Shown piece by piece: positions 18,470-28,242 of a stretch of 37,076 bases of DNA. The DNA comes from Pseudobdellovibrionaceae bacterium (GTDB taxonomy: Bacteria > Bdellovibrionota > FAC87 > UBA2466). Position numbers and translations under genes: made by a program. The stretch lies in contig JAHFAF010000014.1 of NCBI GenBank assembly GCA_023250715.1, forward strand, positions 1 to 37,076. Direction: 5' to 3'. Below the pieces are notes generated by a model that saw only the letters and a program-made list of their open reading frames with translations, did no database searches and was not told where the DNA came from. The stretch's first letter is position 1. Every line of letters begins with the position of its first letter.

Positions 18470-19183
18470 TTACAGAAGATCCGATAGGTCCGATCCGGTA
18501 GAACGATCTTCGGATGGCTGACCTTTGCGGAAAATGCGGCAGAAAGAAGTGCCTCGTAAAGAGGCTCTATTTCCTTCGATTCGCAAAATGCTTCCCTCCG
18601 TAAGTCCAACCACTACTGTGTCGTTCATCTCGTGAAACTCACGCAGGCGATCATCACGAGTTTCCCCTCCATATTTAGTAAGTCCCGCAGGCGACTCGTA
18701 GTGCACAGCGCCTGTAAAATAGTGGGGATTGATCTGAAAAGGGATGAAACCTAGTGCACCCAAGGAAGGAGGGTAGGTAATCGGCATATCGTTTGTCGTT
18801 TTCATCGTCGGGCAGGCCATATTGGTGCCGGCACTAATTCCAAGGTAAGGTATTCCCGCCCGTACACGCTCTTGAATCGCGCCAAGCAAGTTGAGGCGAT
18901 AAAGATCCGCCAATAATCGGAAGGAATTTCCTCCGCCGACAAAAATGCATTCTGCTTTGACGATTTCCGCTAGCAGGTTTTTTGCTTCGTGCAACCCTTC
19001 CACTTTTCTACCCGCCGCGAGATCCAGCTCCGCCACCCTTTTCATGTACGCCGTGTAATCCCCGCCTGCATAAGGTAAGAAAGTGACCCTTGAAATCGCG
19101 CCGAGAAAGTCGTTCAGCTCGTTTTTCCATGCTTCCCGACGCTCTGGAGTAATAAGGCCCCCACTTCCTAAGAGTAAGCGCAT
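18470..19183 (-). CDS. pepE: Peptidase E-like alpha-aspartyl dipeptidase (S51)
   Basis: ECIFVGGGNSFRLLADLYRLNL and PYLGISAGTNMACPTMKTTNDMPI match the PepE nucleophile region. Confidence 0.88.
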   Translation of the reverse strand: MRLLLGSGGLITPERREAWKNELNDFLGAISRVTFLPYAGGDYTAYMKRVAELDLAAGRKVEGLHEAKNLLAEIVKAECIFVGGGNSFRLLADLYRLNLLGAIQERVRAGIPYLGISAGTNMACPTMKTTNDMPITYPPSLGALGFIPFQINPHYFTGAVHYESPAGLTKYGGETRDDRLREFHEMNDTVVVGLTEGSILRIEGNRASLRGTSFCRIFRKGQPSEDRSTGSDLSDLL

Positions 19184-19231
19184 TGAAGTAAGGTGGTGGC
19201 GGGAGAAAGTGAAGTCAACACATAGGTATTC

Positions 19232-20512
19232 TTAGCGGTGCAAATTCCTCCACTCCCGCTCTAACGATTCCCGATCATCAGGATGCGCAAGTAGAATGAG
19301 ACTCTTCGCACGCTCGCTAAGTGTTTTTCCGTAGAGATCCGCAATTCCGTATTCCGTTACTACATAATGAACGTGAGCTCGCGTGGTAACAACGCCCGCG
19401 CCAGGAATAAGTTGGGAGACAAGGCGTGATTTCCCCTTTTTGGTTCGCGCGGTAATGGCGATGATAGGTTTTCCCCCTTCTGATAGTGAAGCACCACGAA
19501 TGAAATCCATCTGGCCGCCCACGCCGGAAATGATGGCGTGCCCAATCGAATCGGCACAGACCTGTCCGGTGAGATCCACTTCGACGGCTGAATTAATAGC
19601 CACAACTTTAGGATTTCTAGAAATGACCTCGGGTGAGTTTACGTATCCCGCATCGAGTTGGATGACAGAAGTATTGTCATGAATGAAATCGTAGGTAGCT
19701 CGGGAGCCTATTATAAAACTCGAAACCGATCGCCCTGGATGCACACGCTTTTTGGAATTATCGACCACACCGGACTCAATCAAAGCCCGCATCCCGTCCG
19801 ACCAGGTTTCTGTGTGTACGCCCAAATGGCGGTGTCCCGACAAGGCCGATAAAACCGCGTTTGGAAGTGTGCCGACTCCCACCTGAAGCGTGGCCCCCTC
19901 CTCTACCAAGGAAGCCACATGCCGCCCGATCTTGATTTCCGCTTCGTTCGGCAAAGCATCCACACGTTCCGGAAGAATGTCCTCGCAATCTACAAAACAA
20001 TCGATTTCATCGAAAGCAAGAATTCCATCCCCGTGCACCCGGGGCATGTGAGGATTCACCTGAGCAATGATCGTGGATGCCGATTCCACAGCAGCTTTTG
20101 CGATATCTACACTTACCCCCAAGGAGCAAAGACCATGAGAGTCGGGAGGAGAAACGTGAATCAACGCTACATCGATCGGGCGCTTGCGGGATCGAAAGAG
20201 TTGGGGGACTTCGGAGAGAAAGCAGGGAAGATAATCCACCCGATCGTAATCCATTTTCTTCCGTAGATTTGAGCCGACAAAGAGGCTCGCGATACGAAAA
20301 GAGCTCCGATACGCCTCGTCGGAATACCCTATTTCGCCTTCCGTATGAAGGTGAATGAGCTCCACATTCTTTAGCCTGGAAGCATGGGACAATAAGCCTC
20401 GAATTAACGTATGTGGCGTGGCGGCACCCCCCTGAACAAATACTCTTTGCTCAGATTGAACCCGCTGCAACGCCTCCTCGGCGGAGACTCCCATCTGTTT
20501 TGTGAACTCCAT
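19232..20512 (-). CDS. Acetyl-CoA hydrolase/transferase family protein (4-hydroxybutyrate CoA-transferase-like)
   Basis: FVQGGAATPHTLIRGLLSHASRLKNVELIHLHTEGEIGY; HLGVHTETWSDGMRALIESG; ISGVGGQMDFIRGASLSEGGKPIIAITART; VVTEYGIADLYGKTLSERAKSLI. Confidence 0.88.
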   Translation of the reverse strand: MEFTKQMGVSAEEALQRVQSEQRVFVQGGAATPHTLIRGLLSHASRLKNVELIHLHTEGEIGYSDEAYRSSFRIASLFVGSNLRKKMDYDRVDYLPCFLSEVPQLFRSRKRPIDVALIHVSPPDSHGLCSLGVSVDIAKAAVESASTIIAQVNPHMPRVHGDGILAFDEIDCFVDCEDILPERVDALPNEAEIKIGRHVASLVEEGATLQVGVGTLPNAVLSALSGHRHLGVHTETWSDGMRALIESGVVDNSKKRVHPGRSVSSFIIGSRATYDFIHDNTSVIQLDAGYVNSPEVISRNPKVVAINSAVEVDLTGQVCADSIGHAIISGVGGQMDFIRGASLSEGGKPIIAITARTKKGKSRLVSQLIPGAGVVTTRAHVHYVVTEYGIADLYGKTLSERAKSLILLAHPDDRESLEREWRNLHR

Positions 20513-20583
20513 ACCGTACTTTCACCTAACCGACGGAAAAGGGGAAATATTTTCTAGCCTAACTCCCTCGACAGATGCATGCG

Positions 20584-20597
20584 CACTTTCTAAAGTG
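20584..20597. promoter_or_regulatory. Inverted repeat CACTTT-ct-AAAGTG just upstream of the first hydrogenase operon ORF
   Basis: Read directly; perfect 6-bp arms, ending 7 bp before the ATG at 20605. Confidence 0.4.
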
Positions 20598-20604
20598 GTG
20601 GGCT

Positions 20605-21084
20605 ATGGAAGTGCATGGATTAGACACAATCTTACGCGATCACCCTTTCTTCAAAGGCCTCCCCGAATCTTTCTTAAAAACAGTCACCGGTTGCGCGAAG
20701 ACGGTGCGTTTTAAGGAGGGGGAATTTCTATTTCGTGAAAAGGGAAGCGCGAACGAATTCTATTTACTGCGAGAGGGGCAAATTGTCCTCGAAGTAAACT
20801 CTCCTAAATTCGGCCCTCTTCCGATTCAAACGCTCCACGAAGGCGAAGTAGTGGGTTGGGCGTGGCTCTTTCCACCCTACGAATGGTATTTCGATGCCCG
20901 AGTACAAAAGCCTCTCAGGGCCATCTCCATAGATGGTGCTTGCCTTCGAACCAAATGCGAAAAAGATCCCGCACTCGGGTATGAGCTCATGAAGCGTTTT
21001 GCCGGCATCATGATTCGCAACATGCAATCCACTCGGCTGCAATATCTCGACGCCGTCGAAGAATGCAGGGAACGGCATGGCTAA
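20605..21084 (+). CDS. Cyclic nucleotide-binding (Crp-type cNMP) domain protein, no apparent HTH domain
   Basis: HPFFKGLPESFLKTVTGCAKTVRFKEGEFLFREKGSANEFYLLREGQIVL is a cNMP-domain N-terminus; only 159 aa, ending before a DNA-binding domain. Confidence 0.82.
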   Translation: MEVHGLDTILRDHPFFKGLPESFLKTVTGCAKTVRFKEGEFLFREKGSANEFYLLREGQIVLEVNSPKFGPLPIQTLHEGEVVGWAWLFPPYEWYFDARVQKPLRAISIDGACLRTKCEKDPALGYELMKRFAGIMIRNMQSTRLQYLDAVEECRERHG

Positions 21085-22207
21085 AGACTTCCAACGCCTC
21101 GAAATCAAGCGATCCGACTTCAGGAATCTTTTTGAGATCCTTAAGGATAGAGGTTTTTCAATCATCGGACCGACCGTGCACGAAGGCGTAATCATTTATG
21201 ACGAGCTAAAAAGCGTCGACGATTTGCCCATCGGTTGGACGGATGTTCAGGAACCCGGAAAATACCGCTTGGAAAAGCGTGGCGATGAAGCACTCTTTGG
21301 ATTTACTGTAGGACCCCATTCTTGGAAAAAGTATCTCTTTCCTCCCGAGCGGCGGCTTTGGCAGGCCAATCGACAGGGAAGGTCTATCGATATCACGAGT
21401 GAGCCGTTGCCGAAGACGAAGTATGCCTTCCTGGGCGTTCGCGCCTGCGAGCTTCATGCGCTCCTTATTCAAGATAAGGTATTTTTAGAAGGGGATTCGA
21501 CGGATCCCTATTACGCGCAGATTCGAAAGAATAGCTTGGTCATTGGAATCCATTGCGGGCAATCCGGAAACACCTGTTTCTGCGTCTCCATGAACACAGG
21601 TCCGCGAGTTTCATTAGGCTACGATCTCGTCCTCACGGAAGTGCTGACCTCTTCTTCGCATAGTTTTTATCTCGAAGCGGGCAGCGAAAAAGGAAGCACG
21701 ATTACCAAAGCCTTGAAAGCTCCTCTCGCGCCCAGGCTTTCAGATAAGACAATTGACGATATTGTCCAAAATGCCGTGGCGGGAATGAAGCGAAGCCTCA
21801 ATACCGATGGCATCAAGCAATTGCTTTATACCAATATGGCTAATCCTAGATGGGAGGAAGTCGCGCAAAAGTGTCTTTCCTGCGCCAACTGCACGATGGC
21901 ATGCCCCACCTGCTTCTGCAGTACGGTGGAAGAGACTAGCGATCTCAGCGGCGATCATGCCGAGAGATGGAAGAAGTGGGATTCCTGTTTTACATCGGAT
22001 TTTTCTTACGTCCACGGCGGTTCGGTTCGAACATCGACGATGTCCCGGTACCGGCAGTGGATGACCCACAAGCTCGCCTCCTGGCAGGATCAATTTGATA
22101 CCTCGGGTTGCGTGGGATGTGGCCGGTGTATCACCTGGTGTCCGGTCGGAATTGATATCACCGAAGAGGCGAATGCCATCCGCCTAAACCCTGTGGCGGA
22201 GAGGTAG
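21077..22207 (+). CDS. hyhB: Group 3b-type hydrogenase/sulfhydrogenase beta subunit (4Fe-4S, AsrA-like)
   Basis: CLSCANCTMACPTCFC and CVGCGRCITWCP ferredoxin motifs; first electron-transfer gene in a HyhBGSL-order operon. Confidence 0.87.
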   Translation: MAKDFQRLEIKRSDFRNLFEILKDRGFSIIGPTVHEGVIIYDELKSVDDLPIGWTDVQEPGKYRLEKRGDEALFGFTVGPHSWKKYLFPPERRLWQANRQGRSIDITSEPLPKTKYAFLGVRACELHALLIQDKVFLEGDSTDPYYAQIRKNSLVIGIHCGQSGNTCFCVSMNTGPRVSLGYDLVLTEVLTSSSHSFYLEAGSEKGSTITKALKAPLAPRLSDKTIDDIVQNAVAGMKRSLNTDGIKQLLYTNMANPRWEEVAQKCLSCANCTMACPTCFCSTVEETSDLSGDHAERWKKWDSCFTSDFSYVHGGSVRTSTMSRYRQWMTHKLASWQDQFDTSGCVGCGRCITWCPVGIDITEEANAIRLNPVAER

Positions 22208-22209
22208 CA

Positions 22210-23040
22210 GTGCCACCTCGGGAGCCCATGCAACCTGAATTTTGTCGCATCAAGAAACGATCGCAGGAGTCGGATGATGTGTTTACACTCGAATTAGACC
22301 TACCCAGAAAATCAGCGAAAGCACGATTTGTTCCCGGTCAATTTAATATGCTCTATGCCTTTGGTATAGGAGAAGTGGCTATTTCGATTAGCGGGAATCC
22401 GCACGACAAAAGGCGTTGGGTCCATACCATTCGCTCCGTGGGCGCCACCACTCATGCTATTTCTAAATTGAAGGTAGGCGATCCCCTGGGGGTTCGGGGT
22501 CCTTACGGTACGGGATGGCCCATTGAAGAAGCGAAGGGCTCCGATATTATTTTTGTCGCGGGCGGCCTGGGCCTAGCTCCGCTTCGCCCCGCTATTCATC
22601 ACGTGAAAGAGCATCGAAAGAAATACGGCAGCATCACAGTTCTTTACGGAGCGCGATCCTATCGCGACTTACTTTTTCAAAAAGAGATCCCTCAGTGGAG
22701 GAAGGCTGGAATTGATGTATTCGTTGCCCTAAGCCAGGCGGATCGGAAATGGAAGGGAACGGTAGGACACATTACGAGACTCCTCGAACGAATCAATATT
22801 TTCCCTGAAAAGACCTCCGCCTTTCTCTGTGGGCCTGAAATTATGATGCGCTTCGGAACCAGCGGACTGGAACAGCGGGGTGTTTCGGCTTCACGAATGT
22901 TTCTATCCATGGAGAGGAACATGAAATGTGCGATAGGATTTTGCGGGCACTGCCAGCTTGGACCTGCTTTTATCTGTAAGGATGGCCCCGTTTTGTCCTA
23001 TGAAAAATTGGAGCCCTTGATGCGGGTGCGCGAGCTATGA
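22210..23040 (+). CDS. hyhG: Hydrogenase/sulfhydrogenase gamma subunit (FAD/NAD(P)-binding)
   Basis: [18 protein letters not shown] nucleotide-binding motif and C-terminal [17 protein letters not shown] 2Fe-2S motif (PyrK/HyhG-like). Confidence 0.88.
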   Translation: MPPREPMQPEFCRIKKRSQESDDVFTLELDLPRKSAKARFVPGQFNMLYAFGIGEVAISISGNPHDKRRWVHTIRSVGATTHAISKLKVGDPLGVRGPYGTGWPIEEAKGSDIIFVAGGLGLAPLRPAIHHVKEHRKKYGSITVLYGARSYRDLLFQKEIPQWRKAGIDVFVALSQADRKWKGTVGHITRLLERINIFPEKTSAFLCGPEIMMRFGTSGLEQRGVSASRMFLSMERNMKCAIGFCGHCQLGPAFICKDGPVLSYEKLEPLMRVREL

Positions 23041-23819
23041 AAAGGCGTAAACCAAAACTCGCTGTTTGGAAATTTGCCTCCTGTGATGGCTGCCAGCTCA
23101 CTTTGCTCGATTGCGAAGATCATTTGCTTGCCGTTGCACAGGAAATAGAAATCGCCAATTTTCCGGAAGCGTCTAGAGCCGTGGTAGCGGGGCCTTACGA
23201 TCTATCACTCGTCGAAGGGTCTATCACCACCCCGCACGACAAAGAGAGAATCCACGAGATTCGAAAGCAGTCCAAGTTTCTCATCACGATTGGCGCATGT
23301 GCCACCTCAGGCGGCATTCAGGCATTACGCAATTTCAAGGACGTAAAGGAGTTCACTTCGATCGTTTACGCGAAACCTGAGTACATCAGTACCCTGGCGA
23401 CTTCCACCGCCATTTCCGATCACATTAAAGTCGATTTCGAATTGCGGGGCTGCCCCATCGATAAAAAGCAACTCATCGAAGTCATCACGGCCTATCTTTG
23501 GCACCGAAAGCCGCAAGTTGTGGCCGATTCCGTGTGCATCGAGTGCAAACGAAAAGGGAATGTCTGTGTCATGGTGGCCCACGGAACGCCTTGCTTAGGG
23601 CCCGTGACCCACGCCGGGTGCAACGCTCTTTGCCCTACTTACGATCGCGGTTGTTACGCATGCTTTGGGCCGAAGGAAAACAGTAATCCCGAATCTCTTG
23701 CTCGACACCTTCAAAAGGAATTTCGCATTCCCACTCCCGAGGCGATACGTGCTTTAAGATCCTTTAATTGCTGGGCGGAGCCCTTTCGAAAAGCAAGTCA
23801 GGGACTGGAATCGCCATGA
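23037..23819 (+). CDS. hyhS: [NiFe] hydrogenase small (delta) subunit
   Basis: [42 protein letters not shown] and [17 protein letters not shown] cluster ligand motifs. Confidence 0.92.
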   Translation: MKRRKPKLAVWKFASCDGCQLTLLDCEDHLLAVAQEIEIANFPEASRAVVAGPYDLSLVEGSITTPHDKERIHEIRKQSKFLITIGACATSGGIQALRNFKDVKEFTSIVYAKPEYISTLATSTAISDHIKVDFELRGCPIDKKQLIEVITAYLWHRKPQVVADSVCIECKRKGNVCVMVAHGTPCLGPVTHAGCNALCPTYDRGCYACFGPKENSNPESLARHLQKEFRIPTPEAIRALRSFNCWAEPFRKASQGLESP

Positions 23820-25117
23820 GCAAGAAAATTATCGAAGTAAAATACTTGGCGCGAGTGGAGGGGGAAGGCGGCCTTCGAATCTCTATAGAGAACAAAAAAA
23901 TCAAAGATCTCGAGCTTCGGATTTTCGAGCCACCGCGATTCTTCGAAGCGTTTTTGCAAGGGCGTTCTTTCAACGAAGCGCCCGATATCACCTCGCGTAT
24001 TTGCGGAATCTGTCCCGTCGCCTATCAGACGAGTGCCGCAAGTGCCATCGAAGATGCCTGTCAGTTTTCGATCAGTGAATCCACGCGGACTTTGCGTCGC
24101 CTTCTCTATCTGGGCGAGTGGATCGAAAGCCATTCACTTCACATGTACATGCTGCACGCGCCGGATTTTCTTGGGTACGAGAGCGGCATACACATGGCGA
24201 AGGACTATCCGAAGGAAGTGAAACAGGGGTTAGAGCTCAAAAAAATTGGGAATGAGCTTATGTCGCTGGTGGGAGGAAGAGAAATCCATCCCATTAATAT
24301 GAAAGTGGGTGGCTTTTATCGCTTTCCCAGGAAGAGGGAATTGGAGAATTTTCTCCCCCGACTAGAAAAGGCGCAAGAACTAGCCGAAAAAACGGTGAAG
24401 CTCGTGAGCACCTTTCCCTTTCCGGACTTCACGCGGGATTATGAGTATGTCTCCCTACGATCCCCGCATAACGAGTATCCTGTCGAGGGTGGAAGGGTGG
24501 TTTCTAATCGTGGACTCGACATTGATGTCTCAGACTATGAAAAGCACTTTGAAGAGATCCATGTGCCGCATTCGACGGCACTACATTCCGTACACAAGGG
24601 ATTCGGTTCCTACCATGTCGGCCCCTTGGCTCGGCTCGCGTTGAATTTCGATAGATTGACTCCGAAGGCCCGCGAGCTCGCGGAAAAAGTAGGGTGGAAT
24701 CCGAAAAATCAAAATCCCTTCCGCAGTATCGTAGCCCGTGCGATTGAGGTGCTCTACGCTTGCGAGGAAGGAATCCGACTCGCTGGGGCGTACGTTGAAC
24801 CTAGCTCTGAAATGAAGGCAAGAGTCGTGCAGGCAAGGCCCGCAACGGGGATGGGAATCTCGGAAGCCCCGCGGGGAATACTCTACCATCGGTACCGCTT
24901 GAACGCGGACGGAACGATCGCGGAAGCCAAGATCACGCCACCTACTTCACAGAATCAAAGCTGCATCGAGACCGACCTCCGGGAATTGGTGAGCGCTCGC
25001 ATGTCGTGGGGCAAAGACAAGATCACGCGCCTTTGCGAGCAAGCCATTCGTAACTATGATCCTTGTATCTCTTGTTCCACCCATTTCTTAAAGGTGACTT
25101 GGGAGGAAAAACAATGA
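23816..25117 (+). CDS. hyhL: [NiFe] hydrogenase large (alpha) subunit, group 3b-like
   Basis: L1 motif [14 protein letters not shown] and L2 motif [10 protein letters not shown], followed by a short C-terminal peptide LKVTWEEKQ. Confidence 0.95.
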   Translation: MSKKIIEVKYLARVEGEGGLRISIENKKIKDLELRIFEPPRFFEAFLQGRSFNEAPDITSRICGICPVAYQTSAASAIEDACQFSISESTRTLRRLLYLGEWIESHSLHMYMLHAPDFLGYESGIHMAKDYPKEVKQGLELKKIGNELMSLVGGREIHPINMKVGGFYRFPRKRELENFLPRLEKAQELAEKTVKLVSTFPFPDFTRDYEYVSLRSPHNEYPVEGGRVVSNRGLDIDVSDYEKHFEEIHVPHSTALHSVHKGFGSYHVGPLARLALNFDRLTPKARELAEKVGWNPKNQNPFRSIVARAIEVLYACEEGIRLAGAYVEPSSEMKARVVQARPATGMGISEAPRGILYHRYRLNADGTIAEAKITPPTSQNQSCIETDLRELVSARMSWGKDKITRLCEQAIRNYDPCISCSTHFLKVTWEEKQ

Positions 25118-25566
25118 CTCTAGTCATAGGCGTTGGAAACACACTACGATCGGATGATGGACTTGGGGTAAGAGTCGCCGAAGAGATTCAAAAGCTTAAA
25201 TTGAAGGATGTCGAAGTCCTTACTTCCCGAGGGGAAAATATCGATCTTTTGACACTCTGGAAAGGGTATCGGCGCGTTGTAATACTGGATGCGATGGAAT
25301 CGCATTCCAAGGAGCCGGTGAAAGTATTTTTTGCTCATGCGGAGCCGTTGCCTGCGGCTTTCGAAAAGACATCCACTCACGGCATGGGTCCACTCGAGTG
25401 CATTGAGCTGGCCCGCGCATTGGGAGAACTTCCTCCCTATCTTGCGGTAATCGGTATCGCCGGGAAAAACTTTGAAATCGGAGAAAGCTTGACGGAGAAA
25501 GCTACCCAAGCGATTCCCAAAGCAATTCAAATATTTTCTACTCTCCTCGGAGGCACCCATGCATGA
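25114..25566 (+). CDS. Hydrogenase maturation endopeptidase (HycI/HyaD family)
   Basis: [25 protein letters not shown] and VVILDAMESH are typical of the M52 protease; ATGA overlap with hyhL. Confidence 0.9.
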   Translation: MTLVIGVGNTLRSDDGLGVRVAEEIQKLKLKDVEVLTSRGENIDLLTLWKGYRRVVILDAMESHSKEPVKVFFAHAEPLPAAFEKTSTHGMGPLECIELARALGELPPYLAVIGIAGKNFEIGESLTEKATQAIPKAIQIFSTLLGGTHA

Positions 25567-25822
25567 AGCCCATTTGATTACCGATCTGATTAAGAAAGTC
25601 GAAGCAATCGCGTCCGAAAACGGAGTTAAAAAAGTGACCAAAATCAAAGTGAAGTTAGGGGCACTCTCACATTTTACCCCCGAACACTTTCAGGAACATT
25701 TTGATTTTGCCTCTCCCGGGACTTTGGCAGCTGGCGCAGCCCTTGAGATGACTCTTTCGCCAGACATGGAAGATCCCGAAGCACAAAACGTTTACTTGGA
25801 AAGTATCGAGGTAGAAGAGTAA
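25559..25822 (+). CDS. hypA: Short HypA-like nickel maturation protein lacking the zinc-binding CxxC pairs
   Basis: MHEAHLITDLIKKVEAIASENGVKKVTKIKVKLGALSHFTPEHFQEHFD matches the HypA N-terminal domain (MHE nickel motif kept); the 87-aa ORF contains no cysteine. Confidence 0.75.
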   Translation: MHEAHLITDLIKKVEAIASENGVKKVTKIKVKLGALSHFTPEHFQEHFDFASPGTLAAGAALEMTLSPDMEDPEAQNVYLESIEVEE

Positions 25823-28024
25823 ATGCAGCGACGACGGCTGGAAATCTCCGGTGACGTACAGGGTCGCGGCTTTCGCCCGTTATTTTATCGGCTAGCGAAA
25901 AGACATGCCCTTTCGGGTTGGGTAAAGAACGCCCAACATCAAGTGCTCGTCGAAGTGCAGGGGGAAATCAATTCGCTCGAGAACTTTGAAATGCAAGCCC
26001 GTGAGCTCTTTTCTCAAGGCGCTGAAATTACTTCCTCCCCTCGCCCGGTAGAGGCTTCGACAAATGCTTTTTCGATTACTTCATCGGAAACGGGCTTTTC
26101 TCGAATTGGGGATCTGCCCGTAGATATTGCCACCTGCCCCGAGTGCCTAGATGAACTGAACGACCCGGCGAATCGCAGGTTCCATTACCCATTTATCAAC
26201 TGTGCAGCGTGCGGGCCTAGATATTCGATCACCGAAGCGATGCCCTACGATCGGGTGCGAACTTCCATGAGTGACTTTCCCTTGTGCTCGAGTTGCCTGT
26301 CCGAGTATGAAAATGAGAGCGATCGCCGTTTTCACGCCGAGACAATCTCCTGTTGGGACTGTGGTCCTACACTTGAGTTATGGGACAAAGAAAGTTGCAG
26401 CTTGAGTAAGAAAGCGGGAGCCTTGACTCAAGCTGTAGAGTTGCTCGAGGCCGGCAAGATCATTGCCGTAAAGGGCGTGGGGGGCTTTCACCTTATGGTG
26501 GACCCAGAGAATAGAGCCTCAGTGGAAAACCTCAGACAAAGAAAAACACGACCGCACAAGCCGTTCGCTGTTCTCTTTCCCAACCTGAGTTCGTTAATGG
26601 AAGTCACTCACGCTTCAGACGATGAAAAAAGAGAACTCTTATCTTCGGCCGCCCCGATCGTCCTATTGAATGCCAAGTCCGAGGGAAAACTCGCCTCAGC
26701 CATGGTGCCCGGCGGAAATTTGATCGGAGCTTTTCTTCCCTCTAATTCCCTTCACCATTTGCTTTGCGCCAGATTTTCTCGCCCCCTCATCGCCACGAGC
26801 GCAAATCGAAAGGGAGAGCCACTGTGTTTTGATGAGCGGAGCGCGGTGAAGCAATTGAATGGAATTGCTGATTACTTTTTGGTTCATAATCGATCCATTC
26901 TTCGTCCTGTAGATGATTCCATCTTGCGCTGGATGGGAAGCCATCGGACACTTTTGCGAAGAGCACGCGGCTATTCATCCCGAATTTCAAATCTCGAAAG
27001 CAAGGAAGCGCACTTTGGAGCCGGGAGTTTTCTAAAAAATACCTGCGCCTGGACAGAAAAAGGCTCTCTTTTCTTGAGTCCGCATTTAGGCGACATGGAG
27101 CATCCTGAGACCCATCGACTTTGGAACAGACGCTACGAAGAAACATTCAACGGTGAGGAGAACACAGTAGTACTCGATCTTCACCCCGATTATCCCGGTC
27201 ATTCTCTTAAAAATAAACAGATTCGAGTCCAGCATCACAAGGCCCATGTCCTATCGGGTATGGTCGACCAACGCCTCTCGCCGCCTTTTTTAGGAGTAGC
27301 ATGGGACGGTTCCGGGCTCGGCGATGATGGCAAGCTCTGGGGCGGTGAATTTTTTGAAGTGGAGCGAGGAAACATAGATCGAGTTGCAAGCTTTCGACCT
27401 TTTCCGCTTTTAGGGGGCGAAAGAGCAGTGCGCGATCCCCGTAGAGTGGCTCTTAGTCTTTTATGGGAATCGGAAGTTCCTTCCCCGCAACTTGAATACT
27501 CTGAACGAGAATTAGATGTACTGCGGGGAATGTTTGATAAACAAATTCAGAGCCCTCTCTGTAGCAGTGTCGGAAGAATATTCGATGGTCTGGCGGCAAT
27601 TACGGGGATCTCTCTGCAAAATTCGTTTGAAGGGCATGCGGCGAGCTTGGTCGAAGCAAAAGGTTCTCGCTGGCACGAGCAGGAGGAGCCCTATGTTTTT
27701 CTTCAAGAAGAACAACTTTTGGATTGGCGCCCCATGATTCGCGAGATCTCGCGCGAAGTGATCCATGGGATTGCGATAGAAAGAATCTGCTATCGCTTTC
27801 ACTTGACCCTAGCCGACATGATCGTGGCGATAGCCCGCCAGCATAACCAAAGAAGAGTCCTTCTCACGGGCGGCTGTTTTCAAAACGCAGTACTCACCCG
27901 ATTGGCAGTGCAGCGGCTGGAAGAAAATGGGATCACCCCTTACTGGCATAGCGAAATCCCGCCCAACGACGGTGGGCTTTCCGTAGGTCAGGTCATAGCG
28001 GGACTGGAGGGACTATGTGTCTAG
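25823..28024 (+). CDS. hypF: Carbamoyltransferase HypF
   Basis: Acylphosphatase motif GDVQGRGFRPLFYRLA; zinc fingers CPECLDELN...CAACGPRYSI and CSSCLSEY...CWDCGP; VQHHKAHVLSGM Kae1-like domain; GGCFQNAVL. Confidence 0.95.
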   Translation: MQRRRLEISGDVQGRGFRPLFYRLAKRHALSGWVKNAQHQVLVEVQGEINSLENFEMQARELFSQGAEITSSPRPVEASTNAFSITSSETGFSRIGDLPVDIATCPECLDELNDPANRRFHYPFINCAACGPRYSITEAMPYDRVRTSMSDFPLCSSCLSEYENESDRRFHAETISCWDCGPTLELWDKESCSLSKKAGALTQAVELLEAGKIIAVKGVGGFHLMVDPENRASVENLRQRKTRPHKPFAVLFPNLSSLMEVTHASDDEKRELLSSAAPIVLLNAKSEGKLASAMVPGGNLIGAFLPSNSLHHLLCARFSRPLIATSANRKGEPLCFDERSAVKQLNGIADYFLVHNRSILRPVDDSILRWMGSHRTLLRRARGYSSRISNLESKEAHFGAGSFLKNTCAWTEKGSLFLSPHLGDMEHPETHRLWNRRYEETFNGEENTVVLDLHPDYPGHSLKNKQIRVQHHKAHVLSGMVDQRLSPPFLGVAWDGSGLGDDGKLWGGEFFEVERGNIDRVASFRPFPLLGGERAVRDPRRVALSLLWESEVPSPQLEYSERELDVLRGMFDKQIQSPLCSSVGRIFDGLAAITGISLQNSFEGHAASLVEAKGSRWHEQEEPYVFLQEEQLLDWRPMIREISREVIHGIAIERICYRFHLTLADMIVAIARQHNQRRVLLTGGCFQNAVLTRLAVQRLEENGITPYWHSEIPPNDGGLSVGQVIAGLEGLCV

Positions 28025-28242
28025 CAATTCCTGGAAAAATCTTAAATCTCGACGACAATGCTCCCCCGTTCCGCGTGGGAAAAGTGGAGTTTGGCGAATT
28101 GGTTAAGGAGATCAATTTGTCTTTCGTTCCTGAGGCAAAAATCGGGGATTACATCATTGCCCACGTTGGCGTTGCGATTCAGCTTATCGATCAGGGGGAA
28201 GCCCGGCGCACCTTACAGCTCATCGAAGAGGCGATGAAGTGA
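28015..28242 (+). CDS. hypC: Hydrogenase maturation chaperone HypC
   Basis: [11 protein letters not shown]-terminus and [16 protein letters not shown]. Confidence 0.95.
   Translation: MCLAIPGKILNLDDNAPPFRVGKVEFGELVKEINLSFVPEAKIGDYIIAHVGVAIQLIDQGEARRTLQLIEEAMK

Noticed and set aside
25144-25647. 167-aa minus-strand ORF opposite the hydrogenase protease gene
   Set aside because: The plus strand has clear M52 protease motifs and coupled overlaps; this is a shadow ORF.
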